Shown here: positions 55,501-64,000 of the stretch, piece by piece | How positions within the stretch are numbered: position 1 is the stretch's first letter | Layout: each line of letters opens with the position of its first letter | Source: Microvelia longipes | Lineage: Eukaryota; Arthropoda; Insecta; Hemiptera; Veliidae | Direction of reading: 5' to 3' | DNA length: 64,000 nucleotides | Assembly: GCA_018340805.1 (NCBI GenBank) | Contig: JACMZG010000008.1 | Coordinates: 75,418,188 to 75,482,187 of the forward strand | The notes under the pieces: model-generated | Databases searched by the model: none | Seen by the model: the letters and a program-made list of their open reading frames with translations, nothing else | What the model was told of the DNA's origin: nothing | Position numbers and translations under genes: made by a program

Positions 55501-58500
55501 GTAAATACAACAGCATAAACTGTAAATTTAAACAAGAAAAAGATTTTTAGAAGTGTTTAAAAGGAAATTCGCCTTGCATGCGGACCAAAGCGCCAAAATT
55601 ACTTCATGATTTGAGGTATATTTTCAGAAAAATATGCATGAAATAGTACAAAATGAGTACAGTTGTTTTGAGCCTGGGTCTTGTACTATTTGCAATAAGG
55701 CAAAGTAAATAAAATTTGATAACTTATTTAGCTTACCTATCAAGATGAATATCAGAAGGGAGCTTAGTAGTATCTTCAACAGAAATACTAATACCACCAC
55801 TATTACATCCGCCTTGTAAAGATTCGCTGCTACTACTTGATGGCCTGTGAAAAGTGTACAGGATAAAATTTATAATCCCGCCAACTTACGAGATTTTAAA
55901 TTAATTTATAATTATAAATTATAATTTAAAATGATAATTTATAACTATAATTATTAATTTATAATTATAAAATTAGCGATAGTGTCTATAAATAAGACAC
56001 TTGTAATAAGCCTATATTTTAGATAACAAGTTAGACTTGTTGAAAATATAGTTACAGTATCCTGTATTTTAAGCTCTTGTTGATTTTGATGAAGTACATA
56101 AGATTTGAATTTATTTTTAGGATTTTGAATTTTGGCGCTAATTGTAATTTTTTTATATTATCAGGTTGCCGCTTCACAACTAGGTCTGCGTTTAGATCCT
56201 CGTTGTTTCTTATTTTGTTTCAACGTTTTATTCCTTTTATCACTTTAAATTTTAATTCCTTTTGGTTGTAAATTCCTTTCTCAATGTATTTTAATTTCTG
56301 TACGTAAAAGTTTCCGTGATAAATCATAAATTTTCTTATTAGATGTGCGAAGACGCCATGACAAGTTTCAGTCCTACTCGATATTTCGTTAGGCCGAGGC
56401 TGGCAGTATGAAATTTCTATTATGTCTTTTTAAAAGTATTATGGAGTTTACCTAGATTTTAATTGTCATTTTATACTACAGCTTTTCATCTATGATTGAT
56501 GATTGGTGAGTGTAATTTCTTTATTAATGATTAATTTCATACTTAGTGTCGTAGACATTACGGCCTGGTTTACTAAGTTTTATTTCCGTTAACATCGTAA
56601 TTGATTCTGTATTATCCTTGTTGTTTATCAGCTTTTTACTTGTTTACATCTTTATTTGTTTGTAGTTTCAGTTGGAAGAAGATTATGTTAATTTCAACCT
56701 GAGATGTATTAGGAACGGGGACTATGTAAGTACCGGGTCTTCCCGTCTCTCGTTGCTTTATTTTATTTGTACTGCCTTTCTTCTCTAGTTTGGTAAGTTT
56801 CTAATAGATTTGTTTATTTTGTCTGTTTTGATGACGGTTTTGTTTCTTTAATATTTGAACTTCGCGTCCTTCAATTCTTTATCTTCAGATGCCGGTCATC
56901 ACGTGTTACCGGGTTTAGCTTTTTCTTTTAGCACTGATTTAAATATTATGTATTTCTACTGTTACTTCACTCTGCGTTTGATCTATTAAAAATTCTGACG
57001 GTTGTCATGTTTTTATAAATTATTAACTTACTAACTCATTAAGTTATGTTGGTTGCGCCCTTCAGGCTAGAACAAAAGAATACTTGTTACACGCCTCCTC
57101 CTGCCCTTTTGATTTTGTTATTTGGTAAGAGTAAAATCTAAAGTGATGTAGAAATTCATACAGTAGGGGTGGGGGCGCGGGACACAGTGGTCTAACTCCC
57201 CCGGTTTTAGCTACTTAGATGGACCTGCCCTGAGTTCACCCTTTCTCCGCTAGTGGGGGTCAGTTGACCTTGTCCCTATATATAAATAATTATTTCTTCA
57301 ATTCTAAAGGTTAAAATTATTTAAAAGGGTCTTTAACAATGTTAAAAATTGTATTAATTATTTTAAAGATATAATTTTCATAAAATGTTATAAAAATATA
57401 AACGCTGTGTTAATTTTAACTAGACCTGATATCGTGATAACCATGATTTGTAGACAAACATCAAAAATGTTTGTAAACAAACATCAAACCGGGAAATTAT
57501 AAATTTAATTTACGTCTTCGTTGTCTCATTATAACACACTTTTCGTAACACACGTTATCCTATTTTCTAAAAAAAATATCTTATAAACGACTAAAAAAGA
57601 AAAAAAGTCAATGATAAGATAAAAACTGTCTTGTTTACATTTTATAAACATAAAAAAATAAAAAAACCGAAAAAAAACCCAAAAAAATAACAAAAAAAAT
57701 CAAAAAAGAACAACAAGGTAAACAAAACCACCAAAGAATACAACAAACCAAAAAACCTAATTCAACACACCCCCACCGAAACACCCAAAAACCAAAAATT
57801 AAACCACCACCCCCCCCCCCAAAAGACCCAAAAAAAAACCATGAATTTCCACAAAAACTTTAAGAAAAACATACAACCACATAAATACCCACCTACAGTC
57901 CCCCCCAATAAAATTTCAAACCCAAACCAAAAATTAAAATTAACCCCCAAAAACCGTCAGTGCATACCCGTAACTAAAAAATCTTAAAAAGTAGAAATAA
58001 ACCATCCCAAAAAAAACCCCAAAACCCAAAAAACCCAAAACCCAAAAAACAAACCAGAAAAAACGACAAAAACCCCCGACACACAAACCCCCCAAAAACC
58101 CCCCCAAAAACCCAAAAGTTGTGGCCCCCAAAAAGAAACCCCCCCAAAAACTAAAAAAAATACCCGCCCCCCAAAAAGAAGAACCCAAAAAAACCAATTT
58201 AACGCCCCCCCCAAAACCCCAGACCCCCCCAACCCCCCCCAAACAAAAAAAAGAACCAGAACCCAACCAGACCACCCCACAACCGCAAACCCCAAAAAAA
58301 CCAAAATAAGTTCAACCCCACCCCCCCCAAAACAACCAATCACCCCAAACCCCATCCAAAGGAAGACGCAAAACAAAAAAAGAAAAAACGATCCAAGAAA
58401 AAAAAAAACCAAAAAAGAAACCAAAAAAATGATCCTGCTTTGAAGTCTTCCCTGTGCTTTCCAAAGCCCCATCCTGGAAAAACCGGTTGATTTGCTTTGT

Positions 58501-60704
58501 AATGGCTTTCTTGGGGTTTGCGCGTTTTGTACATGCGGCCCCGTCTTCCCCCGATCTGGTCCCTGTTTGACTTTTTCTTGTTCCCTATATGTTTTGCCCA
58601 AAGATTTTTTTCTTACGTTCGCGTGAAAGTTACTTTGGGGGCAGCTCTTCATGTATTTTGAAAAAACTTTCCTTTTGCTCGTCTTCCTTAAACTTATTCT
58701 TCGATTTGGGTTTGGGACATTAAAAGGTTGATTTTTTGCACGAATTTTTTTCAATCCGAGAAGTGGTTCAAAGTTATAGTGAAACTATATCCGTATAAAC
58801 TAACTAATCTATAACTATCGATTTGCTAAAAAAAACCAGGACTCCTGTCTGACTCTTTATCTTAGTGTAAATTTTGTCATCGAGCCTCTTGAAAATTTGG
58901 CCGACTCGCAAAGCAGCCAGGGCTTAATGACTGGTCAGCGCTTTGGCTAACGATTTTTTCTTACGTGACTGCCGCGACGATAATCTGCTCGTTTTGGAAA
59001 GCCTCTATATTAAAAATTTTAGAAAACATCTTGTCGCGATCAAACTTCCCCCGGTCCGGAGCAATGCCTCTATCCTAGCATTGCCCACCTTCACGAGTCA
59101 CGTAGTCAGGCCTTAGTGATAGAACCAGACTGTCCCCCTACGTCGCTGTTACAGACCAAACTTCTGGGAGGTATTTAACTTGTGTGCTTTCCTCATCGGC
59201 TTTCCGGCTGTCCTCACCCCCCATGGGGCCCCGCGCATGTTGGAGCTGCACATGTATTGTAAACCCACTCTTGTTTTCCTTATTGGTACGGCACCCGCTC
59301 TGGACTTCTTTTCCTGTCCCAGTGCTCCTAAGCAATTATTATTTAGTGCCAATATTTAGTGCATTTTTGTCTTAATATAGCTTTTAATTTTCAAAATGCA
59401 CAATTTTTTACTAATGAAATAAAACAATATTGAGCGGGAGAGTGGGGTAAAATTATAATAAAAAACCAAGAGAGGACAAACATAAACATAATGTTTATGT
59501 TTAAACATTATGTTAAATATGTTTTTTTATATTATTGGTGTAAAAGTAGATTGTGTTTATTATATTTGTTAATAATATTTTAGCTAGATTATATTTATGA
59601 TTAGTTTTTTATTTTTTTTTTTTAAAGTTTTTTTTTATTATAGTTTTCTTTAACTATTATTATATTTTCTCAATTATCATTTTTTAAACTGATAAAGGTA
59701 ATTACCAAACTGATCATAAAAATCATCCATTATATAATAATAAATTTATATCATTTGATACTACCGAGTTTTGCAAATAATAAATTTATTATAATAATGT
59801 GCATGGCGAGATAATGAATTTATGCTTTGGATCAGGAACTAAAGTTAATTTACCACAGGTTCGATTCGCTTGCTATATAGAACAGATAATAATTAATAAT
59901 TTATTAATTACACAACGATAGTTTGAATCTAATTTTATTCATTTAAAAAGACTCGCTTCGCTGGCTAGATTGCTATAAATACACGAAAAAATTTAGAAAA
60001 AGAGGGCTGTTTCGCTCGCTTGCTATATATGATGTAGAAATGTATATGAGGTTCGCTTTTCTCACAAGATTACTAAAATATCAAATTTGGTATTTTAAAA
60101 AGATTTCACATCATTCGCTATAAATCGAACACGGACTGTCCGGGTGATAGGCAAACGTTATGACCATTTGGACCTCCCTGTTGTAATACGTCATATAGAT
60201 TTATGTAAAAATTAATTTACCTAATCTTTGTTTAGCATCGTTAAACATCTCTTCCCAACTTGTTCTCTTTTCAGGTTTACTAAAACTTACAGCAACTGTT
60301 TCTACTCCTCCATTCCTGAAATAATAATCATACAATTTTTATATCCAAAATAATAAAGTAGTCCAGTTTAATAGTCATAAAAGTTATAATACAACAAGAG
60401 TTATTTATTGATACAAATAAATACTGAATTATTTGGCGAAGTAACACCAAAAAATGATATGATAAAAATGAGAAATATTACCTAGTTGTAACGATAAGTT
60501 CTAAAAACGAAAGATGAGAATCATGGGAATGCCTATCAGCTAATTGCCTATTTACAGCAGCTAACATTTCTCTAACGTTATCTTCAAGTTGGGAATGAGG
60601 ACAGTGCAAAGTTGCTACTAATTCTGCCATTTGAGATAACGTTGCTGCATCAGCGCTTAACTGCTCCATTTCCTTTAGCATTTTCCCTACTGAATCGTCT
60701 TTCG
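49324..60704 (-). CDS. ARHGEF17: ARHGEF17-like Rho guanine nucleotide exchange factor, 3' exons
   Basis: Nine minus-strand coding exons with GT-AG borders: 60704-60482, 60315-60221, 55844-55737, 55289-55110, 53675-53608, 52388-52240, 51668-51494, 50725-50552 and 49517-49324. Together they encode the C-terminal beta-propeller region of an ARHGEF17/TEM4-type protein (GTMWLGTEDGC, IIRQHKAACLRVTALLAC, SGGDGYEDFR, STNHLLLWQI-stop). This family activates Rho by GDP/GTP exchange; the catalytic DH-PH part would be right of the window. All junctions keep phase except 60221/55844, where one nucleotide is missing, so an exon between them was not found. Introns carry minisatellites and TEs. Confidence 0.85.
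49919..50045. repeat. Imperfect inverted repeat in a GEF intron
   Basis: 49919-49972 and 49982-50045 are inverted relatives (GTAAATAAGCTAG.AGACAG, CAAAGATTATG) with an insertion in the right arm and a ~9-nt spacer. A further perfect 10-bp palindrome is at 50362-50388 (GCCTAGACCT). Confidence 0.7.
50552..50725 (-). CDS. ARHGEF17: ARHGEF17-like exon
   Basis: 174 nt between TTGTTCCAG and GTAACT. Encodes CDDIIRQHKAACLRVTALLA and LLWVGTSAGVILTIPLP, one of the best conserved parts of the family. The first codon is completed by the last base of the preceding exon. Confidence 0.88.
51222..51452. repeat. 26-bp hairpin minisatellite, nine units
   Basis: Unit GTGCAAACCCAATACAATGGGTTCAA, given here as GTGCAAACCCAATACAA plus TGGGTTCAA. 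Each unit contains the self-complementary AACCCA/TGGGTT. It lies in the intron between 50725 and 51494. The open frame across it is repeat-encoded. Confidence 0.9.
51494..51668 (-). CDS. ARHGEF17: ARHGEF17-like exon
   Basis: 175 nt between ATTTTTCAG and GTAAGA. Encodes VVSPDGGRAVSCIAASGLSV, WISLNNSATVKLFH and the start of TKMLA. The end phase fits the next exon. Confidence 0.85.
51795..51992. repeat. ~70-bp inverted repeat in a GEF intron
   Basis: 51795-51867 and 51920-51992 are inverted relatives (CACAAATCTG.GTTTGAAC, GCCAGCACACGC). In the centre CCTAATTTT/AAAATTAGG forms a perfect palindrome. It looks like a short MITE. Confidence 0.65.
52240..52388 (-). CDS. ARHGEF17: ARHGEF17-like exon
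   Basis: 149 nt between CACTTACAG and GTAAGA. Encodes PVTKMIPIAGKLWCTCHTAI and ILNLSTYLIE, a propeller blade. Confidence 0.82.
53608..53675 (-). CDS. ARHGEF17: ARHGEF17-like short exon
   Basis: 68 nt between TATTTTCAG and GTAAGT. Encodes YLENRVFVSLGNGDITVYFR. Phases match both neighbours (CT|A before, A|AT after). Confidence 0.82.
54123..54253 (-). other. Unassigned open segment with acceptor-like start
   Basis: On minus, a pyrimidine-rich TTTTTCTTTTGGTGCAG precedes 42 open codons (IQIDWTPIFSTRLERWLQTV, AFEDLKIDIIKGPPSTV) ending in TAA at 54125-54123. The composition looks protein-like, but I do not recognise it, and it lies inside a GEF intron. It might be an alternative exon, a captured gene piece or chance. 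Confidence 0.25.
54540..54600. mobile_element. hAT-like element end
   Basis: On minus, CAGGGATATTCAAAGTGTGG followed by TCCGCGGACC resembles the ends of Charlie-type hAT elements. The other end was not identified. Confidence 0.35.
54795..54886. repeat. 23-bp tandem repeat, four units
   Basis: AATTTATACAAATGT plus ATAAATGT repeats at 54795, 54818, 54841 and 54864. Confidence 0.85.
55110..55289 (-). CDS. ARHGEF17: ARHGEF17-like exon
   Basis: 180 nt between TGATTTCAG and GTAAGT. Encodes an acidic SSSSDEEEEL stretch, then EMVAGTMWLGTEDGCIHVYN and HGSPVYAIL, the first visible propeller blade. Confidence 0.87.
55737..55844 (-). CDS. ARHGEF17: ARHGEF17-like linker exon
   Basis: 108 nt between TTTTCACAG and GTAAGC. 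Encodes a Ser-rich linker (PSSSSESLQGG, SDIHLD). Its start needs two bases from the upstream exon, but 60221 supplies only one, so another exon should lie between. Confidence 0.7.
55845..57139. other. Intron sequence, no exon recognised
   Basis: AT-rich intronic DNA with an AATTTATAATTATA-rich patch at 55900-55970. The missing GEF exon may lie here or further right; no convincing coding stretch with both splice sites was seen. Confidence 0.5.
57140..57655. mobile_element. Truncated reverse copy of the 22.1-kb MITE
   Basis: AGTGATGTAGAAATTCATAC at 57142 and the following ~510 bp are the reverse complement of 22795-22230, including the AACAATGTTAAAAATTGTAT and GTAAACAAACATCAAA segments. The copy stops abruptly at about 57655 where the G/T-rich tract begins. 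Confidence 0.75.
57656..58435. repeat. A/C-only tract (G/T-rich on minus)
   Basis: About 780 bp in which the plus strand is almost only A and C runs (CCCCAAAA-like), with hardly any G or T. The long minus-strand frames here (57762-58754) are translations of this bias (Gly/Phe/Trp/Val-rich), not genes. It could be a G4-prone low-complexity tract or an assembly fault. Confidence 0.7.
58436..59380. mobile_element. Degraded TE mosaic
   Basis: 58550-58590 matches mariner coding sequence at 62750-62790 over about 30 bp (TTTGACTTTTTCTTGTTCCC exact). On minus, 59300-59180 reads HVQLQHARGP, which resembles the start of a LINE endonuclease (Q.NLQHAR), in broken frames. Higher GC than its surroundings. 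No gene is supported. Confidence 0.3.
59381..60220. other. AT-rich intron DNA with satellite-like motifs
   Basis: No exon recognised. It contains a perfect 12-bp palindrome at 59478-59502 (AAACATAAACAT, 1-nt spacer) and TTCGCTCGCTTGCTATATA-type motifs at 59865-60060 related to the core of the 37-38 kb satellite. Confidence 0.5.
60221..60315 (-). CDS. ARHGEF17: ARHGEF17-like exon
   Basis: 95 nt between TTATTTCAG and GTAAAT. Encodes NGGVETVAVSFSKPEKRTSW, a motif conserved between the helical part and the propeller. Confidence 0.83.
60482..60704 (-). CDS. ARHGEF17: ARHGEF17-like exon, most 5' seen
   Basis: 223 nt between TTGTTCTAG and GTAATA. Encodes a helical part (KDDSVGKMLKEMEQLSADA, LEDNVREMLAAVNRQLADRH, LSFLELIVTT). 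The next upstream exon was not recognised in 60705-64000. Confidence 0.8.
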
Positions 60705-60845
60705 CTAGAACAAGAAAAATGGAATTATTAGGGGACTTACGATAATTTCTGATAGAAAAACTAATCATGAGATTGATACTTTTCGTTATTTGTACCGTAG
60801 GTATATAGGTAGATTGTTTTTTTAAATAGTATTGACAATATCTTT

Positions 60846-61085
60846 CAAACCCGTATTCAAAGACGTTTTCCTTAGGATCCTTTTAGGCAAGGAAAACGTA
60901 GATAAGGACATTTTCCTTACTTTCTAGGCAAGGAAAACATAGATAAGGACGATTTTCTTACCTTTTAGACAAAAAACGTAGATAAGGACGTATTCCTTAA
61001 CTTTTAGGCAAGGAAAACGAAGATAAGGACGATTACCTTACCTTCTAGGCAAGGAAAACGTAGATAAGGACGTTTTCTTTACCTT
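60846..61085. repeat. 41-bp hairpin minisatellite, five units
   Basis: GGAAAACGTAGATAAGGACG plus TTTTCCTTACCTTTTAGGCAA repeats at about 60891, 60932, 60971, 61012 and 61053. GGAAAACGT/ACGTTTTCC makes each unit self-complementary. Confidence 0.85.
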
Positions 61086-61087
61086 TT

Positions 61088-61830
61088 ATTAGTAATGGGC
61101 GATCCCAAAAAGTTTGGGCTCGATCTTAAAATCGATCCTTATAGATAAGATCGAGCTTTTCGAGCCTAAGCTTGAGCTCGAGCCCATAATCGAGGTCGAG
61201 CCCATAATCGAGGTCGAGCCCATGATCAAGCTGGAGCCTGAGCTCGAGATCGAGTCCAAACATTTTTAATTTGTGTTCTTAACTACGCAATATACAATTG
61301 TCGTGGTTCCCGAAGGGTGAATACTATAATATATATTTAAGGTCAATTAAATAAATGTAAATATGTAAATCAAAAGCAAACATTTAACTGGTTTTGTTTT
61401 AGAGTAATCAATGTTTATTTTGATGTAAATGATTGACATATACAAAATGTATTATTTGACATTATATGTAATTAATTATCTAAATAAAACATCTAACCTA
61501 AAGGAAGGAAAATTACTAAAAAAAATTCGAGAGATAAGAGTGAGACAGTAAGACAGAGATTTTTGCATGATTAGCAAAAAAGAAATATGTAAACAACTAA
61601 AACTACACTACAAAACCATACGCAGTCGATCTCAGGATCGAATTTGAGCTCAAGCCTAGGCTCGAGATCGATCCTAGGATTGATTTTGAGCTCAGGCGTA
61701 TTGTCGAACACAGGATCAAACTCGAGCCCAGGCTCGATGTCGAACCCAGGCTTTACCTCGAGCCCAGGATCGAGGTAGGATTTTACCTCAATAGATCTAG
61801 GACTATACAAATGAAATAATTGAATAAATA
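61088..61830. repeat. Two GAGCCC/GATCGAG arrays flanking ~350 bp
   Basis: 61100-61260 and 61620-61800 are built of variants of CGAGCCCAGGATCGAG. The sequence between is AT-rich and non-coding. The array may be the subterminal part of a non-autonomous element. The minus-strand open frame 61810-61571 only translates the array. Confidence 0.55.
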
Positions 61831-61845
61831 AAACAGTAAGAGAAT

Positions 61846-61915
61846 AGTCTGGAACTACAAAGATGTAGTTTCAGACTTTCTAGTGAAACACCCCCCTCCC
61901 CTGTATCCAGATACA
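61846..61915. repeat. Two near-abutting palindromes at the mariner 5' side
   Basis: 14-bp arms 61846-61859/61864-61877 (one mismatch, 4-nt spacer), then CCCCTGTATC/GATACAGGGG with a 2-nt spacer at about 61898-61919. Confidence 0.75.
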
Positions 61916-63030
61916 GGGGGTTTCACAAAAAAGTCTCTCTTTATTTTTCTCGGAAAAGGAGATATCAAGTCTTCGGGGATGATTTTGGTCAGAAAACACT
62001 TTTCAGGAAAAATCCGATTTTGGGGCTACCATGGACCGAAGCAACGTTTATCGGTGGTACAAAATGTTCTCAGAAGGCCAAGAAGATGTGAACGACGAAG
62101 AGCGTGCCGGACGCCCGAGCATTTCAACAACAAACGAAAAAATGATATTGACAATCGTCGAATCACCGTTAGAGAAGTTGCTGAAGACCTAAACATATCG
62201 ATTGGCTCGTGCCATTCGATTTTTATCAATGATTTAGGCATGAGACGGGTCGCCGCGAAATATGTACCAAAATTGCTCAATTGCAACCAAAAACAGCATT
62301 GCATGAACATTGCTAATGAGATGTTGGACTCTGTCCGCGACGACCCAAGTTTGCTCCAGAGGGTCATAACTGGTGACGAATCGTGGCTTTATGGTTAGGT
62401 TATGACATGAACCAGAGCTCAATCATCTTAATGGAAGCTGCCGCACGAACTAAGACCGAAAAAAGCGCGCCAAGTTCGGCCGAATGTGAAAGTTTTGCTG
62501 CCAGTTTTCTTCGATTGCAAGGGCGTGGTGCATCATGAATTCTTGCCACAGGGTAGAACGGTCAATTAGGAATATTACTTGCAAGTTTTGCGCAATTTGC
62601 GCAAAGAAATCCGCCAGAAACGCCCGGATTTGTGGAAGAACAAAAATTTGCTTTTGCGTCACTATAACGCCCCTGCTCACTCATCGTTGTTTGTGCGCGA
62701 CTTATTGGCAAAAAACAACGCAATAATGATGCCGTATTCTCCAGATCTGGCACCCTTTGACTTTTTCTTGTTCCCTAAACTGAAGAGGCCCATGAAAGGA
62801 CGATGTTACGCTACGGTTGACAAGATAAAGACGGCATCGAAGGAGGAGCTGAACAAGATAAAACAAATTTTGAAGTGCATCGAAGATTGGAAAAACCGTT
62901 GGCACAAGTGTATAATATTTCATGGGAATTACTTTGAAGGGAACAAAATAGGTATTCATGAATTAATAATTTTTGAACAAACCTCGTATATACTAACCTT
63001 TAACAATATCGAGATCATGAAGTGAAATTT
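61890..63030 (+). pseudogene. Mariner transposase, broken
   Basis: Pieces in order: RSNVYRWYKMFSEGQEDV (about 62035, frame differs from the rest), RRITVREVAEDLNISIGSCH (DNA-binding helix-turn-helix), VITGDESWLYG (first catalytic Asp, about 62375), then a TAG and shifts, FFDCKGVVHHEFLPQGR, then an open frame with LLLRHYNAPAHSS (about 62660) and YSPDLAPFDFFLFPKLK (third Asp). The second catalytic Asp of the family DNAPAH motif is Tyr here. Mariner transposases cut and paste the element at TA sites; this copy is dead. Terminal repeats were not defined. Confidence 0.8.
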
Positions 63031-63465
63031 TCATAAGTAATTTGTATTTGTTGCCTTCTAACGTGCTGATTATGCTACCTGGGCAAGGTCTGAAACAGAT
63101 TTCAAAAATTGTATTTTTATTAAAACTTTTTAGAGAATTTTCAATAAAAAATGAAGAATAAGAGATTTTACTTTTTACGTTTACGATACGAACATGGAAT
63201 TAATAACGTATTTCACTAATTGTTGAAAACAAATATGACTATTCCTTTAAAAAAACTTACATAATACAATACAGCAATACGTGCAATATTTTGAAAAAAA
63301 AAAATAAAATAAAGAACACAACACAGCGACAATTGAAGAACATAACTTATGCTAGAATCTTACTAATGAAAGTCCCTCTGACATTCACAATACGGATCAG
63401 TATCACACTAACTTTAGTATCTTCTTCATCTAACTTCAGTGTCTTAGAATATCTCTGTAGTGCCA
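63031..63465. other. Non-coding DNA
   Basis: No gene found. A minus-strand CTGTTTCAG...GTAGCA pair near 63075-63095 encloses only about 11 nt and is not taken as an exon. Confidence 0.5.
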
Positions 63466-63700
63466 TCCCTAAAGAAGTGTATTAGACTTCTTTAGGGACA
63501 TCACTGCTGAGCATCTCGAAAGAAGTCACTGACACAGCTTTAGGGACGTCACTGCTGACCATCTCGAAAGAAGTCACTGACACATCTTTAGGGACGTCAC
63601 TGCTGACCATCTCGAAAGATGTCACTAAACACTTCATTAGGGACGTCACTGCAAAGCATCCCGGAAGAAATCATTGACACTTCTTTAGCGAAGGAAATGT
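63466..63700. repeat. 48-bp tandem array with a hairpin at its left edge
   Basis: TTTAGGGACGTCACTGCTGA plus CCATCTCGAAAGAAGTCACTGACACATC repeats with TCACTG at 63501, 63549, 63597 and 63646. At the left edge TCCCTAAAGAAGT/ACTTCTTTAGGGA forms a 13-bp palindrome with a 7-nt spacer (63466-63498). 63701-64000 shows no gene. Confidence 0.85.
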
Positions 63701-64000
63701 TAACGTTGTGCAGTAAACAACTTAAACTCTCCATGGGTAAAAGTATATAGCATATCCTACAATGTAGCATATAATACTATACAGAGTTTAGTAAATCATA
63801 AATAATTGACCTAATTACAAAAAGATTAACAATCATTGATATTTCCCGTAAACCTCACATTTAACTTTTTTGATTCTTGTGCGAACTTAAAAATATGATA
63901 CGAAAAGATAGTAGTTTATCTTTGCGATAATACTAGGTTGTTAAATAGTTCAATAATAAAGCTTTAATTGAGTGTCTTATCATTTATGTGTACTTCACAT

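Noticed and set aside
57656..58435. Telomeric repeat
   Set aside because: The minus strand is G/T-rich, but there is no regular unit, and it is not TTAGG, the usual insect telomere repeat.
57762..58754. Long minus-strand frames rich in Gly, Phe, Trp and Val, and the plus-strand Pro/Lys frame
   Set aside because: They translate the A/C-only tract and have no protein-like pattern.
63070..63100. Possible further upstream GEF exon
   Set aside because: Only about 11 nt lie between the acceptor-like and donor-like sequences and no conserved residues are encoded.

Overview
The window is AT-rich eukaryotic DNA, almost certainly from an insect. The evidence is a CYP4-family cytochrome P450, spliced exons of an ARHGEF17-like Rho GEF, and a transposable-element set typical of insects: Mag-like Gypsy, BEL/Pao, an errantivirus-like Gypsy with env, hAT, mariner and several non-LTR families. 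I cannot place the order from the sequence alone. No rRNA, convincing tRNA or CRISPR array was found. Only two host genes are supported; the rest is mobile and repetitive DNA, much of it nested.

Layout. 1-2458: minus-strand LTR element that keeps gag and protease but lacks RT and most of integrase. 3010-6420: unit bounded by ~150-bp inverted repeats, with a divergent pair of decayed genes (a zinc-finger/double-jelly-roll capsid-like protein and an uncharacterised protein) around a minisatellite. 6455-21125: one Mag-like Gypsy element (minus) broken by a LINE (8083-9365), a complete BEL/Pao element (9691-18332, itself carrying a hAT at 14130-15760) and a second hAT (18428-20561). 21126-25540: MITE-like inverted-repeat elements and a LINE relic. 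25556-27076: intact intronless CYP4 P450 (minus). 27973-30185: three LINE fragments. 30284-36712: diverged repeats, then an errantivirus relic with gag, RT, RNase H, integrase and env pieces. 36720-38470: tandem repeats and an ~82-bp satellite holding a recent LINE insertion (38481-39679). 40731-45522: nearly complete two-ORF LINE with a 16-bp target duplication. 49324-60704: nine 3' coding exons of an ARHGEF17-like gene (minus), with TEs, minisatellites and a G/T-rich tract in its introns. 61890-63030: broken mariner. 63466-63700: 48-bp tandem array.

How it fits together. The ARHGEF17-like exons join in phase except for one gap, so that gene is probably live and continues past the right edge. 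The P450 has all catalytic motifs and is probably functional. Almost all mobile ORFs are interrupted; only the 38.5-kb LINE fragment, and largely the 41-45 kb LINE, look young.

The points most worth following up are the capsid-like inverted-repeat element, LINE ORF1 and ORF2 lying in one frame separated by a single UGA-C with no AUG before the endonuclease, and repeated near-perfect palindromes with 1-18 nt spacers, often in abutting pairs, at unrelated loci. All family names come from recognising motifs by eye; no database search was run.
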